Origin: Heliocidaris tuberculata
Taxonomy: Eukaryota; Echinodermata; Echinoidea; Camarodonta; Echinometridae
DNA: 64,000 nucleotides
Reading direction: 5' to 3'
NCBI GenBank assembly: GCA_025618425.1
Contig: CM046850.1
Span: 1,625,819 to 1,689,818 of the forward strand
Numbering within the stretch: position 1 is the stretch's first letter; every line of letters begins with the position of its first letter. Positions 1 to 10,870 of the stretch are shown piece by piece. The notes below the pieces were generated by a model. That model saw nothing but the letters and a program-made list of their open reading frames with translations. It did no database searches and was not told where the DNA came from. A program made the position numbers and the translations under genes.

Positions 1-615
1 ATAATTTATATTTCATGAAAGAGCATGTCTAGTTGATCAGTTACGAGTGTTCCGTTTTTGTTTCTGTTTATGTTTCGAATGCTATACTCACGATATATTG
101 TTCTGTTTTTGTCATAACTGTGTTATTCTTCTTTCTTCTTATTATTATCATTATTATTGTTCTGATTATTGCTGTTATATTCAAACAAAATATTGATGGA
201 TATATCAATGAAGTTCAATGAATAAATACACACACACACACACACACACACACGCGCGCACACACACTATATTTTTGTTGCCGTAGTCCTCTCATTCGGA
301 AATTACAGAATAACTTGTCTATTGTCCGTTTGTATTGAAGTGGCCTCTGAAGTGCTCCTCACTGTAATTCAGTCACCCTGCAAGATCATTTGCCTTCATG
401 TAGGTCAGTTCTACGGTTCAGAGCGTTACTAATACATAATGGAAAACTCGTACAAAAAAATCTGTGGACAAGTTTATAAAAGCTCTATAAATATGCAGAC
501 TTTCATTCGAATTATACTCTCGTTTAATAGTTCTTCATTGTTTGATTATCGTAATAGAAGTATCTGTGAACTGTTAATGAGTTGGTGCCTCTGACAATTC
601 AGCACTAAATATATT
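1..615. other. AT-rich non-coding stretch with (CA)n tract
   Basis: No gene is recognisable. The short open frame at 33-221 is a low-complexity hydrophobic run from T-rich DNA. A (CA)n dinucleotide tract with a CG interruption occupies 228-267. Confidence 0.6.
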
Positions 616-817
616 GGCCCGAATTCACAAAGGAGGTTTGATTTAAACCATGGTTTAAACCCCCTCCTGGGGTTTTTAAGCGCACAGAATCCGATCCAAT
701 CATATGTTTTCTTTGAGCGCGCGCATGGACAATGTGCGCTTATTTACGCTTATTTTATTACGCTTACGGAGGTTTAAACCTTAGCCATGGTTTAAACCTC
801 CTTTGTGAATTCGGGCC
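616..817. mobile_element. Foldback MITE, termini GGCCCGAATTCACAAAGG
   Basis: The two ends are near-perfect inverted repeats: the left end reads GGCCCGAATTCACAAAGG and the right end CCTTTGTGAATTCGGGCC. Inside, both arms continue into GGTTTAAACC-type palindromic sequence. The core holds a CCAATCA box at about 696-702. Length is 202 bp and there is no coding capacity. I cannot define a target duplication, so the superfamily is not assigned. Confidence 0.8.
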
Positions 818-1335
818 ATGATGTTACACCAAAATGCAGGCTTTCAAAGTGGACGGTGGTCATGGGGATGGTCATATACCCCATTTTATCTATAATTTCC
901 AGCATTGGTAATCGTGCTGACCGTTCCAAATATACAATTTTGAAGATAGAGTGAGGTTCTGGTATATGGGAATAAATTGTGAAAGAACATTAAGAAACTG
1001 TAAAGTGTAGAAGCAAGTGGGAAAGGTATAGTATTGAATTAAATTGAAGGTTTTATGATCTTTTCGTCGCAGCCAGTGGCTGAATTGAGAAAAATTTACA
1101 ATTATTGATGCAATTCATTAGATTTATATTGAGTATTAAGTATATAAACATGATAAGAATGGTGAGATTTGGAATCACCAAAAATGAGAAGAAATTTACT
1201 CAGTCCTGCGAAAAATCGCATGCACTGCACACATAAATAGTTATAAAGGACTACACACAAGTTTGGTTCAAAATCTTTAGCCGTTTCTCGTCATAATTTG
1301 AATATAGGTTTTTTGGAGCGCAACCTCTTTCAGGA
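818..1335. other. Unassigned AT-rich spacer
   Basis: No gene is supported. A minus-strand frame without stops runs through roughly 830-985 but has no start, no convincing donor and no recognisable domain. Confidence 0.4.
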
Positions 1336-1339
1336 AATA

Positions 1340-1345
1340 TTTATT
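1340..1345 (-). promoter_or_regulatory. Candidate polyadenylation signal AATAAA
   Basis: Minus-strand AATAAA about 100 bases downstream of the stop codon of the death-domain exon, the expected distance for a 3' UTR. It supports reading that exon as the last one of its gene. Confidence 0.45.
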
Positions 1346-1445
1346 CTGTGATGTTTAAATCAGACATAAAAAGAACAAGAAATCTCATAAATTATTTTCT
1401 CCTTTACAAGAACTCAACCTTCTCTTTAAATCATACTAGGGAAGA

Positions 1446-1750
1446 TCAAAGTGGAATGGTACCTAAGATCTCTGGTAGGTGTTGAAGATACTCTTCAGCC
1501 AGTCTGACGAGGTTTGCTTTATAGAGAGCTTCTTTCAGTCTAAGATTCTGATCACGTGGTGCCACTGTCTGTCTCCAATCGAACAGCATGTCACGTGTTC
1601 CTTTGCACGTGACCCGTCTATCAAGCCTATTGGTCTCTGTATATCTATTGATTGCTGCAGGCTTGAATCCGAGGGCTCGTCCTAAAGCTTCCATCTGTTC
1701 ACTGGTCTCAATGTCTTCAGCTAGACGAACGATTACATCGTATCCTCCAT
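1446..1750 (-). CDS. Terminal exon encoding a death domain
   Basis: About 101 codons are read on the minus strand after a textbook acceptor (pyrimidine-rich tract then TTACCACAG at 1751), so the first methionine (1694) is internal to the exon. The protein matches the six-helix death-domain pattern: an Arg-Leu-Ala-Glu helix, the EALGRALGFKPAAINRYTE segment (like the LARQLKVSDTKIDSIE region of FADD-type domains), MLFDWRQTV with the core Trp, then LKEALYKANLVRLAEEYLQ. It ends shortly after the last helix, so the domain is C-terminal. Death domains mediate homotypic assembly of apoptosis and innate-immune receptor complexes; echinoderms have many such genes. Upstream exons should lie at higher coordinates but are not secure here. 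Parent family (NLR, UNC5-like or adaptor) is unknown. Confidence 0.8.
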
Positions 1751-1805
1751 CTGTGGTAATTTATAAGGAAAAGAAGACGGATATGGTTCCGTTGAAGGTA
1801 CTTCT

Positions 1806-1944
1806 GGGGAGCGTTTCATGAAAGGAAGTTGTCGGATATTTCATCCGACAACTGTTATAAGCTACTGAAATCCTTGCATCTGATTGGCTGAGAGCAAATT
1901 TGTCGGATAAAATATCTGACAAGTCCTTTCATGAAACGCCCCCC
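1806..1944. mobile_element. Foldback MITE, GCGTTTCATGAAA family, copy 1
   Basis: Inverted ends GGGGAGCGTTTCATGAAAGG and CCTTTCATGAAACGCCCCCC. The centre is a reverse-oriented match to the centre of the element at 53841-53978 (TTATAAGCTACTGAAATCC and TGATTGGCTGAGAGC are shared). It carries a CCAATCA box at 1881-1890 in reverse orientation. Non-coding, 139 bp. Confidence 0.8.
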
Positions 1945-2437
1945 TGATCATCCCTTTTGCAGACTTACAAAATTCTGCGAAACTTTGCACGGGTTTAGTA
2001 GACATCCTGTAGATACTGCCTACATGGAAGGTCACAATAACTCCTTTGTAAGAAATGAAAATTTTGTTTTTGTCGCAGAGGGGGCTATTCAGAAATCAAC
2101 GCAAGTACATGTACTAGTAATTATTTCCCCATAGGCTCAAGTCTTAAAAATGAGAGAGAGAGAGAAAAAAAAATAATAATGAAAAATAAGTGCTAGCAAT
2201 GGCACCATTCAAACTTTTGTCTTTACTAGTTCGAACAGTACCACTGACTTCCTGAAAATATGAACCTGTGTTCCTCAGGTTTTTTCAATTTACATGGGCT
2301 CCAACTAAGACTAACCACAAATTTGGTCAAAGCTGCAGTGGTTAGAAGCATAGAGGTTAGAAGGTTTCTTGTGCAACTAATACATTCCACATATAATCCT
2401 ACTGGGACCAACTGCTGCTCTCTCGTGGGACTGATCT

Positions 2438-2584
2438 GGGGCCCGTTGCACAAAACTTGCGTTTGAACGCAACTCAGGAAAATCAAACGCAACTTTATTT
2501 TCAGCCAATCAGAAGAGCGCATTGAGGACTTGCGTTTGATTTTTAGGGGTTGCGATTAAACGCTAGTTTTGTGCAACGGGCCCC
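2438..2584. mobile_element. Foldback MITE, termini GGGGCCCGTTGCACAAAACT
   Basis: The left end GGGCCCGTTGCACAAAACT is the inverse of the right end AGTTTTGTGCAACGGGCCC. Subterminal GCGTTTGA motifs are also inverted. The core contains CAGCCAATCA (2502-2511). The 98-residue minus-strand open frame that overlaps it is an accident of the repeat, not a gene. Confidence 0.8.
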
Positions 2585-3848
2585 TGAACCAGTCATTATC
2601 TATCTTTATGCACATATGAAAAAAGTGTTCAAATATGTATCATTGATTTTATATGAAATTTTTTCCAACAATTACATCATCTTTACGGATCGAGGGGGAA
2701 TCCCGGAAAATGACTGGATCTAACAACAGGCGTCAAAACATGATTTGGAGAATTACACCAACTTTCGAGTCGAAAAAATAAAATGTTAACCAGTTGTTGT
2801 TATTACTTAATTAAAAGCAAATTATAATCCTTTTCACATCCGCACAAGTTTTCCAATTATTATTCTTTTGTAATTTATCGCATACTCACACAACTTCAAA
2901 ATATAGGGCTGCAAAAGTGATGAAGTACCTTCAAGGGTCAATAGTGATTATGATAATGATGGTAATGATGATAAGAATAATTCTGCTATATATGAAATCT
3001 TTTGCAGTGGCGTATAATGAGTTCAACCAAGGCACTGGTTTCGGGGAGGGGGAAGGGGGAATTCGGTTTTAGTCGATGAAATGTGAAAGAAGAACTTGAG
3101 GTCACCGAGTTAACTGAGGGTGTTGGATGGCCTGTTTCCATGGTTTCATTTTTTTTCGCATTGTTTTTTTTTCCTTCTGTCATTTCCGCCTTTCCATTGA
3201 TAGGAGGCCCATGTCTCCATGTCCCCCCCCCCCTCCCCTCCGCAATCATACACCACTGATCTCTAGAACCTAGTCAGAGATGATGTGTCAGTGATTAGGT
3301 GATATAGAACTACCAAGGTATGCAGTTCCATGATGGCTATGAATGATATACTGACAATCTTATCTTATCGCCGCAGTTATGGAATTTCGAGATTGAAGGA
3401 GTCCATCTTTAGTCCATTTTTCTTTCTTTGTAAAGGACTCTTGCATTTTTGTCGTGTGATCGAGACCTGTTTATTGACAAACAGGAACGAACTCCTGAAT
3501 AGTTGCTAAATCGAACCTAGACAATGTGGTTTACAAACGGGCGGCATCGTCCAAAGCTTCAACATCAGTATGTATTACTTATCAGTGCACGAGACTGAAT
3601 TATTATTGTTTAGCATAATTATTTTTACGAAAACTGGGAACGGTTAAATTGCTTTGATATCTGTTCTTGTCTTATTTAAAATATCCCTAGCTATTGGTTA
3701 TGTATTGATTATACTCTATCTAACATAAATCGAGTGAAAACATACTGGGCCGTCGGTCTGGTGGGCTGTCGGTGTACTGGGATGTCCCGTCCCGGTATCA
3801 TCATTTTCTTCTCTAATCGGCCTCTTTTTCTTCTTATGTCTTTTTTTT

Positions 3849-3849
<1 letters not shown>
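2585..3849. other. Unassigned spacer
   Basis: AT-rich DNA with short C- and T-runs near 3150-3240. I see no gene, RNA or mobile-element end. Confidence 0.4.

Positions 3850-3928
<79 letters not shown>
3841..3928. repeat. Compound (TC)n(AC)n microsatellite
   Basis: A T-run leads into about 50 bp of CT dinucleotides and then AC dinucleotides. The open frames on both strands here are translations of the repeat. Confidence 0.9.
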
Positions 3929-3930
<2 letters not shown>

Positions 3931-5043
3931 CTCATGTTTCCTATTTGTTTTATTCGTTAAGAAAGAGGGGAGGGTATACTCTTTGATGCAAATGACTGTG
4001 GAAAAATTACAACAAACTATTGTTACAGTAATGGGACAGGACAAACTGAAATATAGGATAAAATAATTCGATCACATCAAGCTGTAGACTTCCAGCATGT
4101 TCAGGTTTCTTAAAAGTAAGAAAACCTTTTAACGTCAGGGAAGAGAATAATTAGACCATCTGGAAATAAAAAAAGAAAGGAGAGAAAAAAATAGTGAGCA
4201 AATTGTGGATACGTAACTTGGAGAGCTTATTTTCCAGGGAGAGCTATGTAGAAGAATACAGATTTTTTTTTTCTTCAAATTGCTTATATCTTAAGAGTCT
4301 TACCTTTGCTCTCATTGTTCCCCTGTAGCGTCATTTTGTTGAATTCAGTACCTCTAAATGAAATAAGACACCAAAACATTCACCAGAAATATCGAGTTGT
4401 GCAAAACTTGAGATTATTCACTATGTTAGTAGGTAATGACAGTTAGAATGATTATTTCTTATTATTGTATGGTCCGATGAAGTATTTGATCCCGCAATCA
4501 TCGAATCGATAGGTTCAGAAAAATAAACAGGACTAAAATACAAAGCATACAAGACGTAGAATGAACTTCGAACCGCTCAACATTGTTTTGCTATCTTTTA
4601 CATCAAACTCCCTTTGATTTACCAGCTAGATAGCTTTACTTGAACTAAATAAATATTGCCAACAAAATAAGGGGCGTTATTTTCCTGGTAGATACCACAT
4701 TGCTTTCTCATATCACACTGTTTCAGTAATGAGGGTTGGCGTTGTGCTGTAGTTCTTTTATTTTTACCAACCGAATCTGGAATTTGGCTATACTGTATTT
4801 ATGAAAGGGGGATTCTGACCCTATTTTGGTCAAGATCATAAAATTGTTATGTTTTCTGACCTAAATCATATATTGCAGTCAAAGGTGACGATGTACACAG
4901 TTACTTAAAGGAGTTTAGCTAGGCTACCAGAGTCTGATGTCAGTGCAAAGAGTCCATGCTTTGTGAGCCTTGCGACCTGACTACAACTTAATTTTAAAGA
5001 AACTGAAATATGATTTAGATAGACAATTTCGTAAAATGTTAAC

Positions 5044-5138
5044 TGTGGTGGAAAGGTCTTCGGTTGCCGCCGATGCTAGGGCTTTGAGGCTTTGATGATA
5101 AGTATCGTAGTCGAGTGGTAATTTGAATCCAGTGAGAT
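5044..5138 (-). CDS. Candidate internal exon, unknown protein
   Basis: On the minus strand a pyrimidine-rich stretch ending CTCTATACAG is followed by an open frame with protein-like composition (LTGFKLPLDYDTYHQ, then an Ala-rich segment and TEDLSTT). The downstream donor would be GTTAAC, which is weak. Strand and position would suit an upstream exon of the death-domain gene, but the phase does not link directly to the 1750 acceptor, so other exons would have to intervene. A frame this short can occur by chance; no domain is recognised. Confidence 0.2.
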
Positions 5139-5283
5139 CTGTATAGAGCGGAGAGACACTTTTGTTAAGAATTATGTAAATTTAGATTATTTCGATATTC
5201 CCCGGAAAAATTGTAGTTGAAACCATTTTGATTATAATATGGGGCATACTACAGGCTATATTCTGCCAATAATGGACGATTTT

Positions 5284-5314
5284 TAATTTAATTTAATTAA
5301 TTAATTAATTTATT

Positions 5315-5373
<59 letters not shown>

Positions 5374-5408
5374 CATTATTATTATTGTTATTATTATTAC
5401 TATTATTA

Positions 5409-5459
<51 letters not shown>

Positions 5460-5489
5460 TTATTATTATTTTTTTTTTTTTGGGGGGGG
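5284..5489. repeat. (ATTT)n/(ATT)n array ending in poly-T/poly-G
   Basis: Tetra- and trinucleotide A/T arrays end in a T-run directly followed by eight G. The hydrophobic frame across it is a repeat translation. Confidence 0.85.
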
Positions 5490-5574
5490 TTCCCTGAAAA
5501 TCCAAACGGGAAGGGGATCATCGAAAACGGCATTCGTTTACTCTATCTTTTTATATTGTTTATTTGCTTCTTCA

Positions 5575-5636
5575 TTTATATATATATATATATATATTCT
5601 TGTTTATATTTACTTATACAATTATACATATATATA

Positions 5637-5723
<87 letters not shown>

Positions 5724-5870
5724 TATATGTATAATTATATACGTAAATAAATAAAGAAGAATATATATTTTTATATTAGAATTTATTTATTTATTTATTA
5801 TTTATTCATTTATTCATTTATAATTATTTATTTTTTATTTATTATTTATTATTTATTTATTTATTTACTT
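5575..5870. repeat. Long (AT)n tract and degenerate (ATTT)n
   Basis: More than 80 bp of uninterrupted AT dinucleotides (centre near 5640-5720), then degenerate ATTT repeats up to a short T-run followed by G-rich sequence near 5880. Confidence 0.85.
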
Positions 5871-6148
5871 TTTTTGGGTGGGGGGGAGGGGGGAGGAGGG
5901 AATGCAATTGTTTTATAATTGCAGAAAATCTTGTAATCCCGCTATTATTTGAGATAATGATGACACTTGAGGCACTTTCAGTGGATTCAGTGCTGAAATC
6001 GAACTAAACATCTAGATCAAACGAATGAGCACATAATCGCACTCTCTTCATTAGGAAGAGGAGGAGGAGGAGGAGGGGGGGGGGAAATAATTCTGTGCCC
6101 ACTTCATGGTGAGGGGAGGACCCTCCCCCATTCACCTTAAAGGGGGAA

Positions 6149-6215
6149 GAGGGAGGGAGTCGTAATGGTATCAATCAAGATGGCGGTCGTACCGGCAGTA
6201 ACTGAAGTCCTGAAC

Positions 6216-6270
<55 letters not shown>

Positions 6271-6431
6271 ATGAATATTTGATATGAATAAGATTTTAGG
6301 TTCGGGACAAGGATTCCTCTAGAGTCTCGTCTGCATTTTGGTGTTCCCGCGGATATATTCGTTCAGGACTTCAATTACGGCCGGTACGACCATCATCTTG
6401 ATTGATACCATAGCTGTTCCCTCCCTCTACC
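6149..6431. mobile_element. Foldback element with (AT)n core
   Basis: The left arm (about 6165-6222, GGTATCAATCAAGATGGCGG and onward) is matched in inverted orientation by the right arm (about 6350-6411, ending TCTTGATTGATACC). Outer GAGGGAG/CTCCCTC sequence continues the symmetry. The spacer contains about 50 bp of AT dinucleotides. No coding capacity. Confidence 0.65.
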
Positions 6432-6840
6432 TCTTGATATTAAGTTTCATGTAATCTGTTTAATCAAATCTTTCCAAACAAGCATTCTGACGGATCTATA
6501 AACTCTCTATTATCGTTAATAAAACTACACAAAATACCTAATTCTGCAGGGTGTTATGACCGCTATACAATATTTAGAATCATAATATAAAGTACATGTA
6601 CATTATTTTGTTCATTTATTACTTTATACTTATTTTGGAAAGTTGGAAGTAAATGTCTTTAAATTTAATTTAAAATAGTAGCGCATCGTTTGTTTATCTA
6701 GGGTAATAGAGACTAGGTTCACAATGTATGTTCATATTCTCTAAATATAAAAGACATCCTATCGATTACTTTGTATGTCAGGTAGAGTATTTCCACTTTA
6801 CGATATACAGCTCGAAACAGTTATCTCCTCCAGATCCTAA

Positions 6841-6905
6841 GAGAGAGAGAGGGAGAGAGAGAGAGGGGGGGGGGGGTAGGAAAAGGGAGAAAGAGAGGAA
6901 GAAAA

Positions 6906-6943
<38 letters not shown>

Positions 6944-6975
6944 GATAGAGAGAGAGATGAGAGAGAAATCAATCA
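6841..6975. repeat. (GA)n-rich simple repeat
   Basis: GA dinucleotides with a 10-base G-run. Overlapping frames on both strands are repeat translations. Confidence 0.85.
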
Positions 6976-7544
6976 ATAAAGCGTATTGTCATTATTCTAT
7001 ATAGTGCCCTCTTGTGACTCAATATCCCACTGAATCCTCGGTGTCGTTGTTGCAGTAGGGGTATTAAAGGGAGCGAAAAGTCGCCAATCGTGGTGTTTTT
7101 GAGCTTGGCCCGGCTCGGGTAATATTCAGGAATCTCCGTACATCTTCGGTAAAAACATGAATTGTGTGTATGCAGCACGCATTCGGGCCGAAGAAAGACG
7201 AACTGAACAACCCAACTGACAAACCACCCCAACCTTGACGGCAATTTTGTTCGCTGCTCCAAGATTGTTGGTATGCACGACCTTGCAATAGGGGCAAGCG
7301 AATGAAATTCAACGTACATGGATATCGAGCGGTGGCTCCCTTTGATAAGTAATCAAAGTTTAATTGAAATTCTCCCAATCGTGGTAACGACAATGCTAAC
7401 TCTCTCCGTGTTTCTTGCTAAATATATGCTTGAAGCCTGATCTAAAAAAAAAATGAAGCCTGATCTAAAAAAAAAAAAAACTTTTCTTTTATTAGGGGAG
7501 AGAAATAGATCGAGTGAGTTTGGAATTAAGAGAGTTATAGAGAT

Positions 7545-7610
7545 AAAGAGAGAGAGAGAGAGAGAGAGAGTTAGAGAGAGGGAGGGAGAGAGAGAAAGGG
7601 GAGAGAGGGG
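7545..7610. repeat. (GA)n microsatellite
   Basis: GA dinucleotides just upstream of the first copy of the repeat whose other copies contain tRNA-like sequence. Confidence 0.8.
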
Positions 7611-7626
7611 CGTTTTATATATATAT

Positions 7627-7781
7627 TTTTTCAACCTTTGCAAAAATTCAAAAAGGGAGGACAGCTCTGGGGAACATTGATTTAAGCTACGCAACCATTA
7701 TTCTCTCATTTTCATTTCTCACAATTAATAATTATTTCCACGAGAGTTGCCGAAGCTGTTGTATATGTTATTTCCTTACAA
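7627..7781 (+). repeat. Dispersed repeat body, copy 1 (no tRNA part)
   Basis: Starts TTCAACCTTTGCAAAAATTC and runs through GAGGACAGCTCTGGGGAAC to TATGTTATTTCCTTACA. The same body occurs after the tRNA-like sequence at 8038 and, inverted, at 35942-36093. Here it is the body alone, a 5'-truncated copy. Confidence 0.75.
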
Positions 7782-7946
7782 TTATTTATAATGATTATTA
7801 TTCTAATGTATACATGTATCTCAAAGCATTCGCTTGGATCCAGCTGAGGCATGCGGCTTGTCTTTGTTCAAAACTCACCTGCCCCCGACAAAGGAATTAA
7901 TGAATAAGGTTGAAGATTTGTCAATCTGTCGGTCAATTGAATCTGG

Positions 7947-8142
7947 TGTCGCCGAAATCACTGGCCCGTCTCCGTGGTCTAGTGGTTAAGGCATTGGCGT
8001 TCTGAGCCAACGACCCGGGTTCGATTCCCGGCGGAGACATTTTTTCAACCTTTGCAAAAATTCAAAAAGGGAGGACAGCTCTGGGGAACATTGATTTAAG
8101 CTACGCAACCATTATTCTCTCATTTTCAATTCTCACAATATA
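7947..8142 (+). repeat. tRNA-headed dispersed repeat, copy 2 (SINE-like)
   Basis: A 21-nt leader (GTCGCCGAAATCACTGGCCC region), a complete tRNA-like head and the first ~100 bp of the body found at 7627. The body stops at CTCACA, where a long (AT)n tract begins. The composite layout is that of a tRNA-derived SINE. However, the 5' leader is also present in the copy at 36141, so the repeated unit starts upstream of the usual Pol III start. Confidence 0.65.
7968..8038 (+). tRNA. tRNA-like gene, anticodon TCT (Arg) by position
   Basis: All 71 bases fold as a cloverleaf: 7-bp acceptor stem GTCTCCG/CGGAGAC, D-arm around TAGTGGTTAA, 5-bp anticodon stem TTGGC/GCCAA with 7-nt loop GTTCTGA, and T-arm CCGGG-TTCGATT-CCCGG. 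Box A (TGGTCTAGTGG, 7975-7985) and box B (GGTTCGATTCC, 8018-8028) fit the Pol III consensus, and a T6 run starts at 8040. Loop geometry gives anticodon TCT; G at loop position 32 is unusual. It lies inside a dispersed repeat, so it may be a SINE head rather than a working tRNA gene. Confidence 0.6.
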
Positions 8143-8151
8143 TATATATAG

Positions 8152-8202
<51 letters not shown>
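8143..8202. repeat. (AT)n tract abutting the repeat's 3' end
   Basis: Two AT-dinucleotide runs start where the tRNA-headed repeat is interrupted. The copy at 35942 is also followed by (TA)n on its 3' side. Confidence 0.85.
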
Positions 8203-8529
8203 TGCATAGGTTTACATCATACATACTATAGCAAATCAATGCAACTTTACAATTATTGGTTACAGTGTACAATAGACATAGAAAAACATAAACTAGGTTG
8301 GTCGCGGAGGGGACTGCTAAAGCCCGGCGCACACTGTACGATCCGACTGCGATCCGACTGATTTTTGATCGGATCGTGTAGTGCGCTATAGCTTATGACA
8401 GCGATCCGATCAGTCGCACGACAATCGTAGACCAAATCGCAGAGATTCGACATGTTGAATCTTTTGCGATGAGTCGTGCGATTTTAATCTTTTGGCCAAT
8501 CAGGATGGTGCAAAATGATGACGTCATCG

Positions 8530-8709
8530 TCACTTTGCTTGAGCTAGATGATCTCCAAAACTAGGAAAAAACTCATCGCACAAAAAAGCAGCTGAAGTTG
8601 TACGCACACAACGCACAACTCGCTCCCACAACTCTGGCGGGCTGAAACCTGTGTACCGTAGACTGTGCTTGCTGAACCACTTAGCAGTGAAGGTCGAGGA
8701 TGTCTCCTC
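8530..8709 (-). CDS. Candidate 3' coding segment inside the Harbinger-like element
   Basis: A 59-codon minus-strand frame is bounded by stops, with balanced composition: it contains AKWFSKHSLRYTGF, SPPELWERVVRCVR and CDEFFPSFGDHLAQAK before the stop. It sits just inside the left terminus, where a minus-strand gene of the element would end. There is no ATG, so it would be a terminal exon. I do not recognise the family; a Myb/MADF-type accessory protein is a guess from context only. Confidence 0.3.
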   Translation of the reverse strand, partial: EETSSTFTAKWFSKHSLRYTGFSPPELWERVVRCVRTTSAAFLCDEFFPSFGDHLAQAK

Positions 8710-8990
8710 TTACCGTATAACTGGACAGTCTTGGCGAAACAAAATAGACTAGTTAGAAAATGAGAAAGAGAAATAATAGTCAGTATTCATAAGCAACAAC
8801 CAGCCTGTTTCAGGAAAAGACTTCGAGGAGTGTCAAAGTCAAAAGCGACTCAATTCACCTTCAGTCAAGACAAGACCAGTCCCAGCTATCCAGTTCGAGG
8901 TAGGCAACAAGAATTTGTTTTCAGATCTAACAAAATGTTAGCTCTGCAAAGTAATTGTTAAAACTAAAGTAAGAAAAGTGAAGAACTTAA

Positions 8991-9310
8991 TTCTTTTTCT
9001 TCTTCTCCTCGATCCTCCTCCTTCTTCTTTTTCTTTTTCTTCCTCTTCATCTTCTTTTTAATTTTATTCTTCTTGAGTTCTTATTTTTCTCCTCCTCCTC
9101 CTCCTTTCGTCTTCTTTTTCTCAGACTCATCCTCCTTTCTTCTTCTTCCAATTCTTCTGCTTCTTCTCCTTCTTCATGGATCTAGGCTCGAGAGTCTACT
9201 CTGGAGTCTAACATGTCATTTATATCTTGATCTAGATCGAACTCGGCTTAGATCTACATTTTATTTTATTTTTCTTTATTTCTCCTTCTTTTTCTTTTCC
9301 TCTTTTGCCT
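8991..9310. repeat. Pyrimidine-rich (TTC/TCC)n stretch
   Basis: Long CT-rich asymmetric sequence. The 81-residue plus-strand frame over it is low complexity and not a gene. Confidence 0.75.
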
Positions 9311-9850
9311 CCCTGTAATTTCCACACATGTCCAGCCCAGGAGGAGTTCCTGGAACTATTCCTGGAGATCTAGATCTATGTCAGTATTTTTTAGTTAACG
9401 TTAGATCCAACAGTTGGACCTAACTTTGATCTGTCTATTATTTAACTTAGGCTAGATCCAATAATACTATAGATCTAGATCTAGATTCTAACCTTGTTTA
9501 GAAACTTTAGTTGGAGAGTCTAACGTTAGACCATGGTCATGGCTAGACCTAGTAACGTTAAGTCTGCCGTTTTGGTCTAGACTGAGTAAACCAACCAACT
9601 GTTAAATCTGATGATGAATAGATCATACCCCCACTAACAATGGATAATTATGCCTGTTTACGCCCGTGTTCATTCCTGAATTGAATTCCTACTTATTTTT
9701 AAATCTTGATCTAGATTCTAACTGTTACATCCAACAACAGAATAAATCAGATTCTAGAGAAATGTTAGAAAAGGTAAACTTCTACACAGGATCAGTTTTA
9801 ACAAAAGATTATATCTGTTAGGTCTAGTCTAACTCGACCTAATCTAAATC
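9180..9850. repeat. Segment enriched in TCTAGATC-like palindromes
   Basis: The words GATCTAGATC, CTAGATCT and GTCTAGA recur many times in about 670 bp, together with TAACGTTA. The pattern looks like a degenerate short-period repeat built on a palindromic unit. No coding signal. Confidence 0.45.
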
Positions 9851-10495
9851 TTTCTAATTGGTAGACCTTTTTATATGTTGTTAGCTTTAACAACTTAAGT
9901 TGGATTTACATTGGGTATTTTTTTTAATTACTTTTACACCATCTAAAATTTTGCCTGTATTTATTGAGGGGGGGGGGGGGGGGCGGCTCAATAATTTACA
10001 GTTACAGTTTCTATCCAAATATTAAAGGGTACATATAGGGAAAATATATAGACTGAGTCAATCTCTCTATTATACGAACTAAACTAAGTTCAATTTTAGT
10101 TTGCCATTAAATGCCTCAGCTTTTGCAACCTAAAAATGAGCATGTGATGATAGACAGACTATAAAACCAAAAATGTATTGTGGTTTCCATTTCAGGTACA
10201 AGTGCTGCATAAGGATGACTAACTTGGCTTTCAAGATTAGACAAAGGGGGGCTTCCTACTCGAAAAAGACCTGATGCAACAAGTACCCAGAAGGTGTAGT
10301 AGCTGCATAACATTTGAGGCCATCACATGTATCATCTATATTACGGGTGAGATTATATATTAGCTTTAAAAACTGCCTTTTCTTGGGAATATACACAACT
10401 AACTTGACTAACTTGTTTCACAGTAAAACAAAATATGTTGGGAACGATTGTCGTAACCATGGTAGTGTCAAGAAGACTTCATTCAATATGTTTGA

Positions 10496-10536
10496 TTTTT
10501 TTTTTTTTGGGGGGGGGGGGTGTGTGGGGGGGGGGG
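10496..10536. repeat. Poly-T/poly-G junction
   Basis: Thirteen T followed by 12 G, TGTGT and 11 more G. The overlapping frames on both strands are artefacts. Confidence 0.9.
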
Positions 10537-10804
10537 TATTTGGCAAATCAGAGGGGACAAGAACTGTTCTTGCGACTGCCCCCCTCTTCTGTAACATTTT
10601 CCCTGTCTTCCCTGATAATATATACACTGTTTGCTTCATGATGTCATTGCAAATTCAGATATTGTTTATTCGCCACTATACAATAAGATACGACTATATT
10701 TTTTCTTCCAGATTCATTATAAATCAACTTTCAAATCATAGACACTTTTTAATAATTTATACATGTGTGTATAGCAAGACCTTTTCATTATTTTCTCTCC
10801 AGAT

Positions 10805-10870
10805 TGATGAGGCATTGGCACTGACAGGGAGGACCCTGAAGAATCTCCCAGACATTGGCAGTCACAGATG
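10805..10870 (+). CDS. Candidate terminal exon, unknown protein
   Basis: A good acceptor (TTTTCTCTCCAG) precedes a 21-codon frame, IDEALALTGRTLKNLPDIGS and two more residues, then TGA. It is inside the Harbinger-like element. Without a linked upstream exon or a recognised family this is only a candidate. Confidence 0.2.

Noticed and set aside
229..267. Possible CRISPR-like periodicity in dinucleotide and tandem regions of the window
   Set aside because: These are microsatellites and minisatellites in a eukaryotic genome; there are no unique spacers between conserved repeats and no Cas genes.
830..985. Open minus-strand stretch (about 50-60 codons) with some protein-like composition
   Set aside because: No start, weak splice signals, no domain, and such lengths occur by chance in AT-rich DNA.
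3709..4066. Frames of ~110 codons on both strands
   Set aside because: Both derive from the (TC)n(AC)n microsatellite.
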